Source: Utricularia gibba (Eukaryota; Streptophyta; Magnoliopsida; Lamiales; Lentibulariaceae). Taken from it: a stretch of 64,000 bases of DNA. The notes below the pieces were generated by a model. It was not told the DNA's origin. It saw only the letters and a program-made list of their open reading frames with translations, and did no database searches. The DNA is taken from the NCBI GenBank assembly GCA_002189035.1, contig NEEC01000013.1, positions 2,356,001 through 2,420,000 of the forward strand, read 5' to 3'. Shown in pieces: positions 13,151 to 26,450 of this stretch (within the stretch, counting starts at the first letter, position 1; every line of letters starts with the position of its first letter). The position numbers and the translations under genes are program-made.

Positions 13151-14439
13151 AGTCAATGCGTTTCTCGAGCCGGTCGAATTTCGTGTTCAAAGTTTCTCCA
13201 TCCGACGAACCGTTACAGCTCGTATTTTTGCCTGATAATAGGACAAAGTGGCCACCACGTACGCGACAATGCGACTGAGGACACCGCAATCGACGCGAAT
13301 GTCATTTCATGCATGCAAAACAAATGCATTTCATTCGACGATGTTAAATTTCGGATTTCGAGGCGATCCGTTACAGTGCCTCAGGTGCGGTCCAACCCAC
13401 ACCTCATGATGGCCTCGTGCACTGCTTGGTATCTCGTCGATATCTTGCAAACCGTAGTGAGTCACGCTTTGCTTGATATAGCGTTACGAAGCTCGCTCCG
13501 AGCCGGTCGAATTTCGTGTTCAAAGTTTCTCCATCCGACGAACCGTTACAGCTCGTATTTTTGCCTGATAATAGCCCACACTTGTGCCACAAAGTGGCCA
13601 CCACGTACGCGACAATGCGACTGAGGACACCGCAATCGACGCGAATGTCATTTCATGCATGCAAAACAAATGCATTTCATTCGACGATGTTAAATTTCGG
13701 ATTTCGAGGCGATCCGTTACAGTGCCTCAGGTGCGGTCCAATCATGATGGCCTCGTGCACTGCTTGGTATCTCGTCGATAGCAAACCGTAGTGAGTCACG
13801 CTTTGCTTGATATATGCGTTATCGCTCCGAGCCGGTCGAATTTCGTGTTCAAAGTTTCTCCATCCGACGAACCGTTACAGCTCGTATTTTTGCCTGATAA
13901 TAGCCCACACTTGTGCCACAAAGTGGCCACCACGTACGCGACAATGCGACTGAGGACACCGCAATCGACGCGAATGTCATTTCATGCATGCAAAAAAATG
14001 CATTTCATTCGACGATGTTAAATTTCGGATTTCGAGGCGATCCGTTACAGTGCCTCAAGATGGCCTCGTGCAAATATCTTGCAAACCGTAGTGAGTCACG
14101 CTTTGCTTGATATAGCGTTTCGCTCCGAGCCGGTCGAATTTCGTGTTCAAAGTTTCTCCATCCGACGAACCGTTACAGCTCGTATTTTTGCCTGATAATA
14201 GCCCACACTTGTGCCACAAAGTGGCCACCACGTACGCGACAATGCGACTGAGGACACCGCAATCGACGCGAATGTCATTTCATGCATGCAAAAAAATGCA
14301 TTTCATTCGACGATGTTAAATTTCGGATTTCGAGGCGATCCGTTACAGTGCCTCAGGTGGTCCAACCCACACCTCATGATGTCGTGCAATCTCGTCGATA
14401 TCTTGCAAACCGTAGTGAGTCACGCTTTGCTTGATATAG

Positions 14440-15000
14440 CGTTACGATCGAAGTGTTCAAAGTTTCTCCATCCGACGAACCGTTACAGCTCGTATTTTTG
14501 CCTGATAATAGCCCACACTTGTGCCACACCATTGCGACTTCGTGGCATGTGCGACCCGACGAACAGTGCGGTACGCCTCGTAATGTCCTTGCATAGTGAG
14601 TCAATATAGCGTTACAAATCGCGTGTTCAAAGTTTCTCCATCCGACGAACCGTTACAGCTCGTATTTTTGCCTGATAATAGCCCACACTTGTACAAAGTT
14701 ACGCGACAATGCTTTGTCACCGCAATGCGACGCGGAATGTCAGTGCCTCAGGTGCGGTCCAACCCACACCTCATGATGGCCTCGTGCACTGCTTGGTATC
14801 TCGTCGATATCTTGCAAACCGTAGTGAGTCACGCTTTGCTTGATATAGCGTTACGAAGCTCGCTCCGAGCCGGTCGAATTTCGTGTTCAAAGTTTCGGAT
14901 TTCGAGGCGTTCCGTTACTGAGTTTGCCTGCGTCGCCCACACCTTGTGCCTCGTGCACAATATCTTGTGTGCCATATAGCGTTACTCGCTTCGAATTTCG
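14440..15000 (+). repeat. Scrambled satellite blocks (14440-14745 and 14890-15000)
   Basis: The first part keeps ctcgtatttttgcctg and gcccacacttg in two copies only ~180 bp apart, with unfamiliar sequence between them (e.g. gcgacttcgtggcatgtgcg). The second follows gtgttcaaagtttcggattt, a jump from the right half of one unit to the end of the next, then gcctgcgtcgcccacacc. An ordinary monomer piece (14745-14890) separates them. Confidence 0.7.
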
Positions 15001-15824
15001 TGTTCAAAGTTTCTCCATCCGACGAACCGTTACAGCTCGTATTTTTGCCTGATAATAGCCCACACTTGTGCCACAAAGTGGCCACCACGTACGCGACAAT
15101 GCGACTGAGGACATTTCATGCATGCAAAACAAATGCATTTCATTCGACGATGTTAAATTTCGGATTTCGAGGCGATCCGTTACAGTGCCTCAGGTGCGGT
15201 CCAACCCACACCTCATGATGGCCTCGTGCAATCTCGTCGATATCTTGCAAACCGTAGTGAGTCACGCTTTGCTTGATATAGCGTTTCGCTCCGAGCCGGT
15301 CGAATTTCGTGTTCAAAGTTTCTCCATCCGACGAACCGTTACAGCTCGTATTTTTGCCTGATAATAGCCCACACTTGTGCCACAAAGTGGCCACCACGTA
15401 CGCGACAATGCGACTGAGGACACCGCAATCGACGCGAATGTCATTTCATGCATGCAAAACAAATGCATTTCATTCGACGATGTTAAATTTCGGATTTCGA
15501 GGCGATCCGTTACAGTGCCTCAGGTGCGGTCCAACCCACACCTCATGATGGCCTCGTGCACTGCTTGGTATCTCGTCGATATCTTGCAAACCGTAGTGAG
15601 TCACGCTTTGCTTGATATAGCGTTTCGCTCCGAAATTTCGTGTTCAAAGTTTCGACGAACCGTTACAGCTCGTATTTTTGCCTGATAATAGTTGTGCCAC
15701 AAAGTGGCCACCACGTACGCGACAATTGAGGACACCGCAATCGTGTCATTTCATGCATGCAAAACAAATGCATTTCATTCGACGATGTTAAATTTCGGAT
15801 TTCGAGGCGATCCGTTACAGTGCC

Positions 15825-16260
15825 TTTGCCTCGTGCAAATATCTTGCATACACGCCCACTTGTCGAATTTCGTGTTCAAAGTGACGAACCGTTACAGCTC
15901 GCCTGACCCACACTTGTGTGTACACAATGCGACTGAGGACACCGCAATCGACGCGAATGTCATTTCATGCATGCAAAACAAATGCATTTCATTCGACGAT
16001 GTTAAATTTCGGATTTCGAGGCGATCCGTTACAGTGCCTCAGGTGCGGTCCAACCCACACCTCATGATGGCCTCGTGCAATCTCGTCGATATCTTGCAAA
16101 CCGTCACGATATAGCGTTTCGCTCTCGAATTTCGTGTTCAAAGTTTCTCCATCCGACGAACCGTTACAGCTCGTATTTTTGCCTGATAATAGCCCACACT
16201 TGTCTTTGTGAGGACTCGTGTCGTTGCGACGATCCGACGAACAGTGCGAACCGCAATCAC
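15825..16260 (+). repeat. Scrambled and shortened satellite units
   Basis: Losses lie at 15825-15940 and 16200-16260 (cttgtctttgtgaggactcg). The unit between them is in consensus order but has gcgtttcgctctcgaat in place of the longer gcgttacgaagc to gtcgaat segment. Confidence 0.7.
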
Positions 16261-17160
16261 TTGCAAACCGTAGTGAGTCACGCTTTGCTTGATATAGCGT
16301 TACGAAGCTCGCTCCGAGCCGGTCGAATTTCGTGTTCAAAGTTTCTCCATCCGACGAACCGTTACAGCTCGTATTTTTGCCTGATAATAGCCCACACTTG
16401 TGCCACAAAGTGGCCACCACGTACGCGACAATGCGACTGAGGACACCGCAATCGACGCGAATGTCATTTCATGCATGCAAAACAAATGCATTTCATTCGA
16501 CGATGTTAAATTTCGGATTTCGAGGCGATCCGTTACAGTGCCTCAGGTGCGGTCCAACCCACACCTCATGATGGCCTCGTGCACTGCTTGGTATCTCGTC
16601 GATATCTTGCAAACCGTAGTGAGTCACGCTTTGCTTGATATAGCGTTACGAAGCTCGCTCCGAGCCGGTCGAATTTCGTGTTCAAAGTTTCTCCATCCGA
16701 CGAACCGTTACAGCTCGTATTTTTGCCTGATAATAGCCCACACTTGTGCCACAAAGTGGCCACCACGTACGCGACAATGCGACTGAGGACACCGCAATCG
16801 ACGCGAATGTCATTTCATGCATGCAAAACAAATGCATTTCATTCGACGATGTTAAATTTCGGATTTCGAGGCGATCCGTTACAGTGCCTCAGGTGCGGTC
16901 CAACCCACACCTCATGATGGCCTCGTGCAATCTCGTCGATATCTTGCGTAGTGAGTCACGCTTTGCTTGATATAGCGTTACGAAGCTCGCTCCGAGCCGG
17001 TCGAATTTCGTGTTCAAAGTTTCTCCATCCGACGAACCGTTACAGCTCGTATTTTTGCCTGATAATAGCCCACACTTGTGCCACAAAGTGGCCACCACGT
17101 ACGCGACAATGCGACTGAGGACACCGCAATCGACGCGAATGTCATTTCATGCATGCAAAA
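16260..17160 (+). repeat. Ordered core block
   Basis: Nearly three consensus monomers in a row. The only notable loss is near 16929-16950, where the cactgcttggtat and caaaccg parts are missing. Confidence 0.85.
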
Positions 17161-17514
17161 CAAATGACGATGTTGGATTTCGAGGCGATCCGTTACAGTG
17201 CCTCAGGTGCGGTCCAACCCACACCTCATGATGGCCTCGTGCACTGCTTGGTATCTCGTCGATATCTTCAATATAGCCGTCGGAGCAATTTCGTGTTCAA
17301 AGTTTCTCCATCCGACGAACCGTTACAGCTCGTATTTTTGCCTGATAATAGCCCACACTTGTGCCACAAAGTGGCCACCACGTACGCGACAATGCGACTG
17401 AGGACACCGCAATCGACGCGAATGTCATTTCATGCATGCAAAACAAATGCATTTCATTCGACGATGTTAAATTTCGGATTTCGAGGCGATCCGTTACAGT
17501 GCCTTGCGGTGATA

Positions 17515-19235
17515 ATCTCGTCGATATCTTGCAAACCGTAGTGAGTCACGCTTTGCTTGATATAGCGTTACGAAGCTCGCTCCGAGCCGGTCGAATTTCG
17601 TGTTCAAAGTTTCTCCATCCGACGAACCGTTACAGCTCGTATTTTTGCCTGATAATAGCCCACACTTGTGCCACAAAGTGGCCACCACGTACGCGACAAT
17701 GCGACTGAGGACACCGCAATCGACGCGAATGTCATTTCATGCATGCAAAACAAATGCATTTCATTCGACGATGTTAAATTTCGGATTTCGAGGCGATCCG
17801 TTACAGTGCCTCAGGTGCGGTCCAACCCACACCTCATGATGGCCTCGTGCACTGCTTGGTATCTCGTCGATATCTTGCAAACCGTAGTGAGTCACGCTTT
17901 GCTTGATATAGCGTTACGAAGCTCGCTCCGAGCCGGTCGAATTTCGTGTTCAAAGTTTCTCCATCCGACGAACCGTTACAGCTCGTATTTTTGCCTGATA
18001 ATAGCCCACACTTGTGCCACAAAGTGGCCACCACGTACGCGACAATGCGACTGAGGACACCGCAATCGACGCGAATGTCATTTCATGCATGCAAAACAAA
18101 TGCATTTCATTCGACGATGTTAAATTTCGGATTTCGAGGCGATCCGTTACAGTGCCTCAGGTGCGGTCCAACCCACACCTCATGATGGCCTCGTGCACTG
18201 CTTGGTATCTCGTCGATATCTTGCAAACCGTAGTGAGTCACGCTTTGCTTGATATAGCGTTACGAAGCTCGCTCCGAGCCGGTCGAATTTCGTGTTCAAA
18301 GTTTCTCCATCCGACGAACCGTTACAGCTCGTATTTTTGCCTGATAATAGCCCACACTTGTGCCACAAAGTGGCCACCACGTACGCGACAATGCGACTGA
18401 GGACACCGCAATCGACGCGAATGTCATTTCATGCATGCAAAACAAATGCATTTCATTCGACGATGTTAAATTTCGGATTTCGAGGCGATCCGTTACAGTG
18501 CCTCAGGTGCGGTCCAACCCACACCTCATGATGGCCTCGTGCACTGCTTGGTATCTCGTCGATATCTCAAACCGTAGTGAGTCACGCTTTGCTTGATATA
18601 GCGTTACGAAGCTCGCTCCGAGCCGGTCGAATTTCGTGTTCAAAGTTTCTCCATCCGACGAACCGTTACAGCTCGTATTTTTGCCTGATAATAGCCCACA
18701 CTTGTGCCACAAAGTGGCCACCACGTACGCGACAATGCGACTGAGGACACCGCAATCGACGCGAATGTCATTTCATGCATGCAAAACAAATGCATTTCAT
18801 TCGACGATGTTAAATTTCGGATTTCGAGGCGATCCGTTACAGTGCCTCAGGTGCGGTCCAACCCACACCTCATGATGGCCTCGTGCACTGCTTGGTATCT
18901 CGTCGATATCTTGCAAACCGTAGTGAGTCACGCTTTGCTTGATATAGCGTTACGAAGCTCGCTCCGAGCCGGTCGAATTTCGTGTTCAAAGTTTCTCCAT
19001 CCGACGAACCGTTACAGCTCGTATTTTTGCCTGATAATAGCCCACACTTGTGCCACAAAGTGGCCACCACGTACGCGACAATGCGACTGAGGACACCGCA
19101 ATCGACGCGAATGTCATTTCATGCATGCAAAACAAATGCATTTCATTCGACGATGTTAAATTTCGGATTTCGAGGCGATCCGTTACAGTGCCTCAGGTGC
19201 GGTCCAACCCACACCTCATGATGGCCTCGTGCACT
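17515..19235 (+). repeat. Longest ordered core block, five near-identical monomers
   Basis: Landmarks lie at 17790, 18136, 18482, 18826 and 19172, spacings 346, 346, 344 and 346. The only difference I find by eye is a 2-bp loss at ~18567 (atctcaaacc for atcttgcaaacc). This is the best place to read the monomer consensus. The unit has about thirty CpG sites. Confidence 0.92.
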
Positions 19236-19380
19236 GCATATCTTGTCTCCGATCGGATCTTAAAGTTGTGAGTCACGTGCTTTGCTTCGATATATGCATG
19301 TTATTCGAATGCTTTCGCTCCGTTACAGTGCCGGTCGAAAATTCAAAGTTTCTCCATCGCGAAACCGTTGTGATTTTTGC
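19235..19380 (+). repeat. Scrambled satellite block
   Basis: The unit continues from ctcgtgcactgc into gatcggatcttaaagttg, then gtcacgtgctttgcttcg, attcgaatgctttcgctcc and back to tttttgcctgataatag. The order of monomer words is kept while short unfamiliar bases are interspersed. Confidence 0.7.
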
Positions 19381-20009
19381 CTGATAATAGCCCACACTTG
19401 TGCCACAAAGTGGCCACCACGTACGCGACAATGCGACTGAGGACACCGCAATCGACGCGAATGTCATTTCATGCATGCAAAACAAATGCATTTCATTCGA
19501 CGATGTTAAATTTCGGATTTCGAGGCGATCCGTTACAGTGCCTCAGAAATAGGTAGTGAGTCACGCTTTGCTTGATATAGCGTTACGAAGCTCGCTCCGT
19601 CGAATTTCGTGTTCAAAGTTTCTCCATCCGACGAACCGTTACAGCTCGTATTTTTGCCTGATAATAGCCCACACTTGTGCCACAAAGTGGCCACCACGTA
19701 CGCGACAATGCGACTGAGGACACCGCAATCGACGCGAATGTCATTTCATGCATGCAAAACAAATGCATTTCATTCGACGATGTTAAATTTCGGATTTCGA
19801 GGCGATCCGTTACAGTGCCTCAGGTGCGGTCCAACCCACCTCATGCCTCGTGCACTGCTTGGTATCGTCGATAGTAGTGAGTCACGCTTTGCTTGATATA
19901 GCGTTACGAAGCTCGCTCCGAGCCGGTCGAATTTCGTGTTCAAAGTTTCTCCATCCGACGAACCGTTACAGCTCGTATTTTTGCCTGATAATAGCCCACA
20001 CTTGTGCCA

Positions 20010-20110
20010 CCAGTTGCTTTGTCGCATACGACGACGGAAGGCGATCCGCAGTGCCTCAAGAGGACAATATCGCGCAAATGTTTCGCTTCGAATTTCGTGT
20101 TCAAAGTGAC
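20010..20110 (+). repeat. Collinear but shrunken satellite unit
   Basis: From cttgtgccac to aatttcgtgttcaaag only ~95 bp are present where ~280 bp are expected. Recognisable anchors in order are gcatacgacgac, aaggcgatcc, gcagtgcctca and aatatcgcgcaaatg. The unit reads like an abbreviated monomer rather than foreign DNA. Confidence 0.72.
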
Positions 20111-20655
20111 GAACCGTTACAGCTCGTATTTTTGCCTGATAATAGCCCACACTTGTGCCACAAAGTGGCCACCACGTACGCGACAATGCGACTGAGGACA
20201 CCGCAATCGACGCGAATGTCATTTCATGCATGCAAAACAAATGCATTTCATTCGACGATGTTAAATTTCGGATTTCGAGGCGATCCGTTACAGTGCCTCA
20301 GGTGCGGTCCAACCCACACCTCATGATGGCCTCGTGCACTGCTTGGTATCTCGTCGATATCTTGCAAACCGTAGTGAGTCACGCTTTGCTTGATATAGCG
20401 TTACGAAGCTCGCTCCGAGCCGGTCGAATTTCGTGTTCAAAGTTTCTCCATCCGACGAACCGTTACAGCTCGTATTTTTGCCTGATAATAGCCCACACTT
20501 GTGCCACAAAGTGGCCACCACGTACGCGACAATGCGACTGAGGACACCGCAATCGACGCGAATGTCATTTCATGCATGCAAAACAAATGCATTTCATTCG
20601 ACGATGTTAAATTTCGGATTTCGAGGCGATCCGTTACAGTGCCTCAGGTGCGGTG
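20110..20655 (+). repeat. Ordered core block
   Basis: About one and a half consensus monomers. The block ends where cctcaggtgcggtg jumps to cctcgtgcaaaaag (~20654). Confidence 0.82.
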
Positions 20656-22185
20656 CCTCGTGCAAAAAGTCACGCTCCATCGAAACCACGTTACAGCTCG
20701 TATTTTTGCCTGATAATAGCCCACACTTGTGCCACAAAGTGGCCACCACGTACGCGACAATGCGACTGAGGACACCGCAATCGACGCGAATGTCATTTCA
20801 TGCATGCAAAACAAATGCATTTCATTCGACGATGTTAAATTTCGGATTTCGAGGCGATCCGTTACAGTGCCTCAGGTGCGGTCCAACCCACACCTCATGA
20901 TGGCCTCGTGCACTTCTCGATATCTTGTCGCTTTGCCCGAAATCGAATTTCGTGTTCAAAGTTTCTCCATCCGACGAACCGTTACAGCTCGTATTTTTGC
21001 CTGATAATAGCCCACACTTGTGCCACAAAGTGGCCACCACGTACGCGACAATGCGACTGAGGACACCGCAATCGACGCGAATGTCATTTCATGCATGCAA
21101 AACAAATGCATTTCATTCGACGATGTTAAATTTCGGATTTCGAGGCGATCCGTTACAGTGCCTCAGGTGCGGTCCAACCCACACCTCATGATGGCCTCGT
21201 GCACTTTGGTATCTCGTCGATATCTTGTCAATATAGCCGAAGCTCGCTCCGAGCAATTTCGTGTTCAAAGTTTCGACGAACCGTTACAGCTCGTATTTTT
21301 GCCTGATAATAGCCCACACTTGTGCCACAAAGTGGCCACCACGTACGCGACAATGCGACTGAGGACACCGCAATCGACGCGAATGTCATTTCATGCATGC
21401 AAAACAAATGCATTTCATTCGACGATGTTAAATTTCGGATTTCGAGGCGATCCGTTACAGTGCCTCAGATTCGTGGTCCGATGGTACACGATCCGTCGGC
21501 CAGTGTTCACTGACGAACCGTTACAGCTCGTATTTTTGCCTGATAATAGCCCACACTTGTGCCACAAAGTGGCCACCACGTACGCGACAATGCGACTGAG
21601 GACACCGCAATCGACGCGAATGTCATTTCATGCATGCAAAACAAATGCGACGATGTCGGATTTCGAGGCGATCCGTTACAGTGCCTCAATGATGGCATTC
21701 TCGTCGATATCTTGCAAACCGTAGTGAGTCACGCTTTGCTTGATATAGCGTTACGAAGCTCGCTCCGAGCCGGTCGAATTTCGTGTTCAAAGTTTCTCCA
21801 TCCGACGAACCGTTACAGCTCGTATTTTTGCCTGATAATAGCCCACACTTGTGCCACAAAGTGGCCACCACGTACGCGACAATGCGACTGAGGACACCGC
21901 AATCGACGCGAATGTCATTTCATGCATGCAAAACAAATGCATTTCAACGATGTTAAATTTCGGATTTCGAGGCGATCCGTTACAGTGCCTCAACCCACAC
22001 CTCATGATGGCCTCGTGCAAAGTCACGCTTTGCTTGATATAGCGTTTCGAAGCAAAGTGTGAGCCTGGTCGTGTTTTTGTCATGCATGCAAAACAAATGC
22101 ATTTCATTCGACGATGTTAAATTTCGGATTTCGAGGCGATCCGTTACAGTGCCTCCGCCTCGTACGTTAATCTCCATATCGAATT
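20655..22185 (+). repeat. Mixed core: units each interrupted at the same region
   Basis: Five units here all have an intact right half (ttacagctcgtattttt to the landmark) but a damaged left half. Damage lies at 20655-20700, 20910-20950, 21210-21260, 21470-21515, 21650-21700 and 21990-22185. The damaged part is always the ccaacccac to ggtcgaatttc segment, which is where subtypes differ most. Confidence 0.75.
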
Positions 22186-22685
22186 TCGTGTTCAAAGTTT
22201 CTCCATCCGACGAACCGTTACAGCTCGTATTTTTGCCTGATAATAGCCCACACTTGTGCCACAAAGTGGCCACCACGTACGCGACAATGCGACTGAGGAC
22301 ACCGCAATCGACGCGAATGTCATTTCATGCATGCAAAACAAATGCATTTCATTCGACGATGTTAAATTTCGGATTTCGAGGCGATCCGTTACAGTGCCTC
22401 AGGTGCGGTCCAACCCACACCTCATGATGGCCTCGTGCACTGCTTGGTATCTCGTCGATATCTTGCAAACCGTAGTGAGTCACGCTTTGCTTGATATAGC
22501 GTTACGAAGCTCGCTCCGAGCCGGTCGAATTTCGTGTTCAAAGTTTCTCCATCCGACGAACCGTTACAGCTCGTATTTTTGCCTGATAATAGCCCACACT
22601 TGTGCCACAAAGTGGCCACCACGTACGCGACAATGCGACTGAGGACACCGCAATCGACGCGAATGTCATTTCATGCATGCAAAAC
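22185..22685 (+). repeat. Ordered core block
   Basis: One and a half consensus monomers, ending where gcaaaacaattcgacg replaces the longer aaatgcatttcattcgacg segment. Confidence 0.82.
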
Positions 22686-23114
22686 AATTCGACGATGCAT
22701 TTCGATCCGTTACAGAACGATGTCGTGCAAATATCTTGCGTAGTGAGTCACGCTTTGCTTGATATAGCGTTCGAAGCTCGCTCCGAGCCGGTCGAATTTC
22801 GTGTTCAAAGTTTCTCCATCCGACGAACCGTTACAGCTCGTATTTTTGCCTGATAATAGCCCACACTTGTGCCACAAAGTGGCCACCACGTACGCGACAA
22901 TGCGACTGAGGACACCGCAATCGACGCGAATGTCATTTCATGCATGCAAAACAAATGCATTTCATTCGACGATGTTAAATTTCGGATTTCGAGGCGATCC
23001 GTTACAGTGCCTCATCATCGTGCAATATCTTGCAAACCGTAGTGAGTCACGCTTTGCTTGATATAGCGTTACGAAGCTCGCTCCGAGCCGGTCGAATTTC
23101 GTGTTCAAAGTTTC

Positions 23115-23790
23115 TCCGATTACAGCTCGTATTTTTGCCTCCGTTGGCCACCACGTACTGCGACTGAGGACACCGCAATCGACGCGAATGTCATTTCATG
23201 CATGCAAAACAAATGCATTTCATTCGACGATGTTAAATTTCGGATTTCGAGGCGATCCGTTACAGTGCCTCCGAACCACGTACGCTCCAAATCGAATTTC
23301 GTGTTCAAAGTTTCTCCATCCGACGAACTCGTTACGCTGGCGTATTTTGTCATTTCATGCATGCAAAACAAATGCATTTCATTCGACGATGTTAAATTTC
23401 GGATTTCGAGGCGATCCGTTACAGTGCCTCAGCCGTCCAACCCACACCTCGACATGCGACTGAGGACACCGCAATCGACGCGAATGTCATTTCATGCATG
23501 CAAAACAAATGCATTTCATTGACGATGTTAAATTTCGGATTTCGAGGCGATCCGTTACAGTATCTTGCAAACCGTAGTGAGTCACGCTTTGCTTGATATA
23601 GCGTTAAGCTCGCTTCGAGCACTGCTTGAGCCTCGTGCGATTTTCGTGTCAATGCATGCAAAACAAATGCATTTCATTCGACGATGTTAAATTTCGGATT
23701 TCGAGGCGATCCGTTACAGTGCCTTTCCGCCTCGTGCAAATATCTTGCTAGTGAGTCACGCTTTGCTTGATATAGCGTTTCGAGCCGGTC
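23115..23790 (+). repeat. Strongly shortened units with repeated tgcatgcaaaac core
   Basis: The segment from catgcatgcaaaac through aggcgatccgttacag recurs at ~23195, ~23355, ~23498 and ~23652. Spacing is only ~145-160 bp, less than half a monomer. The other half of each unit is mostly missing. Either this is a stretch of genuine half-unit repeats, or the left halves were lost in reconstruction. Confidence 0.75.
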
Positions 23791-24955
23791 GAATTTCGTG
23801 TTCAAAGTTTCTCCATCCGACGAACCGTTACAGCTCGTATTTTTGCCTGATAATAGCCCACACTTGTGCCACAAAGTGGCCACCACGTACGCGACAATGC
23901 GACTGAGGACACCGCAATCGACGCGAATGTCATTTCATGCATGCAAAACAAATGCATTTCATTCGACGATGTTAAATTTCGGATTTCGAGGCGATCCGTT
24001 ACAGTGCCTCAGGTGCGGTCCAACCCACACCTCATGATGGCCTCGTGCACTTTGGTATCTCGTCGATATCTTGCAAACCGTAGTGAGTCACGCTTTGCTT
24101 GATATAGCGTTACGAAGCTCGCTCCGAGCCGGTCGAATTTCGTGTTCAAAGTTTCTCCATCCGACGAACCGTTACAGCTCGTATTTTTGCCTGATAATAG
24201 CCCACACTTGTGCCACAAAGTGGCCACCACGTACGCGACAATGCGACTGAGGACACCGCAATCGACGCGAATGTCATTTCATGCATGCAAAACAAATGCA
24301 TTTCATTCGACGATGTTAAATTTCGGATTTCGAGGCGATCCGTTACAGTGCCTCAGGTGTCCAACCCACACCTCATGATGGCCTCGTGCACTGTTGGTAT
24401 CTCGTCGATATCTTGCAAACCGTAGTGAGTCACGCTTTGCTTGATATAGCGTTACGAAGCTCGCTCCGAGCCGGTCGAATTTCGTGTTCAAAGTTTCTCC
24501 ATCCGACGAACCGTTACAGCTCGTATTTTTGCCTGATAATAGCCCACACTTGTGCCACAAAGTGGCCACCACGTACGCGACAATGCGACTGAGGACACCG
24601 CAATCGACGCGAATGTCATTTCATGCATGCAAAACAAATGCATTTCATTCGACGATGTTAAATTTCGGATTTCGAGGCGATCCGTTACAGTGCCTCAGGT
24701 GCGGTCCAACCCACACCTCATGATGGCCTCGTGCACTGCTTGGTATCTCGTCGATATCTTGCACGCTTTGCTTGATATAGCGTCCAGCCGGTCGAATTTC
24801 GTGTTCAAAGTTTCTCCATCCGACGAACCGTTACAGCTCGTATTTTTGCCTGATAATAGCCCACACTTGTGCCACAAAGTGGCCACCACGTACGCGACAA
24901 TGCGACTGAGGACACCGCAATCGCACGCGAATGTCATTTCATGCATGCAAAACAA
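23790..24955 (+). repeat. Ordered core block
   Basis: More than three monomers in order. Small losses occur at ~24054 (cactttgg), ~24357 (aggtgtccaac), ~24391 (cactgttgg) and 24765-24790. Confidence 0.82.
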
Positions 24956-25190
24956 ACATTTCATTCGACGAAAAAATTATTTTCGAGGCGATCCGTTACA
25001 GTCGTCAGGTGCGGTCCGTCCCAAGATGGCCTCGTGCACAAGTACACATCGATATCTTGCAAACCGTTTGCCTCACGCTTACGCGACAATGCTTCGATGT
25101 CATGCATGTGCATACGACGATGCGGATTTCGCGATCCGTTACAGTGCCTCAGCGTGTTCAAAGTTTCTCGATCGCTTCGAATTTCGTGTT
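24955..25190 (+). repeat. Scrambled satellite block
   Basis: Begins with cattcgacgaaaaaattat and contains ggtccgtcccaagatggcc, cttacgcgacaatgcttcg and atgcatgtgcatacgacg. Order is kept but about a third of the expected length is missing. Confidence 0.7.
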
Positions 25191-26450
25191 CAAAGTTTCT
25201 CCATCCGACGAACCGTTACAGCTCGTATTTTTGCCTGATAATAGCCCACACTTGTGCCACAAAGTGGCCACCACGTACGCGACAATGCGACTGAGGACAC
25301 CGCAATCGACGCGAATGTCATTTCATGCATGCAAAACAAATGCATTTCATTCGACGATGTTAAATTTCGGATTTCGAGGCGATCCGTTACAGTGCCTCAG
25401 GTGCGGTCCAACCCACACCTCATGATGGCCTCGTGCACTGCTTGGTATCTCGTCGATATCTTGCACGCTTTGCTTGATATAGCGTTACGAAGCTCGCTCC
25501 GAGCCGGTCGAATTTCGTGTTCAAAGTTTCTCCATCCGACGAACCGTTACAGCTCGTATTTTTGCCTGATAATAGCCCACACTTGTGCCACAAAGTGGCC
25601 ACCACGTACGCGACAATGCGACTGAGGACACCGCAATCGACGCGAATGTCATTTCATGCATGCAAAACAAATGCATTTCATTCGACGATGTTAAATTTCG
25701 GATTTCGAGGCGATCCGTTACAGTGCCTCATGCCTCCAATCTCGATATCTTGAACCGTCACGCTTTGCTTGATATAGCGTTTCGGAGCCGGTCGAATTTC
25801 GTGTTCAAAGTTTCTCCATCCGACGAACCGTTACAGCTCGTATTTTTGCCTGATAATAGCCCACACTTGTGCCACAAAGTGGCCACCACGTACGCGACAA
25901 TGCGACTGAGGACACCGCAATCGACGCGAATGTCATTTCATGCATGCAAAACAAATGCATTTCATTCGACGATGTTAAATTTCGGATTTCGAGGCGATCC
26001 GTTACAGTGCCTCACGATCATGATGGCCTCGTGCAAATAGCGTAGTGAGTCACGCTTTGCTTGATATAGCGTTACGAAGCTCGCTCCGTCGAATTTCGTG
26101 TTCAAAGTTTCTCCATCCGACGAACCGTTACAGCTCGTATTTTTGCCTGATAATAGCCCACACTTGTGCCACAAAGTGGCCACCACGTTGCGACTGAGGA
26201 CACCGCAATCGACGCGAATGTCATTTCATGCATGCTGCAGACGATGCATTTCTTTACAGTATCACGAATATCTTGCAAACCGTAGTGAGTCACGCTTTGC
26301 TTGATATAGCGTTACGAAGCTCGCTCCGTCGAATTTCGTGTTCAAAGTTTCTCCATCCGACGAACCGTTACAGCTCGTATTTTTGCCTGATAATAGCCCA
26401 CACTTGTGCCACAAAGTGGCCACCACGTACGCGACAATGCGACTGAGGAC
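25190..26450 (+). repeat. Largely ordered core block with short losses
   Basis: Consensus monomers, with losses in the ccaaccc to gcaaaccg segment at 25730-25790 and 26015-26095 and a scrambled ~45 bp at 26235-26280 (gctgcagacgatgcatttc). Right halves are intact in every unit. Confidence 0.78.

Noticed and set aside
17790-18136. CENP-B-box-like motif in the monomer
   Set aside because: No segment fits the box with its TTCG and CGGG cores at the required spacing. Partial matches such as ttcg alone are too common to count.
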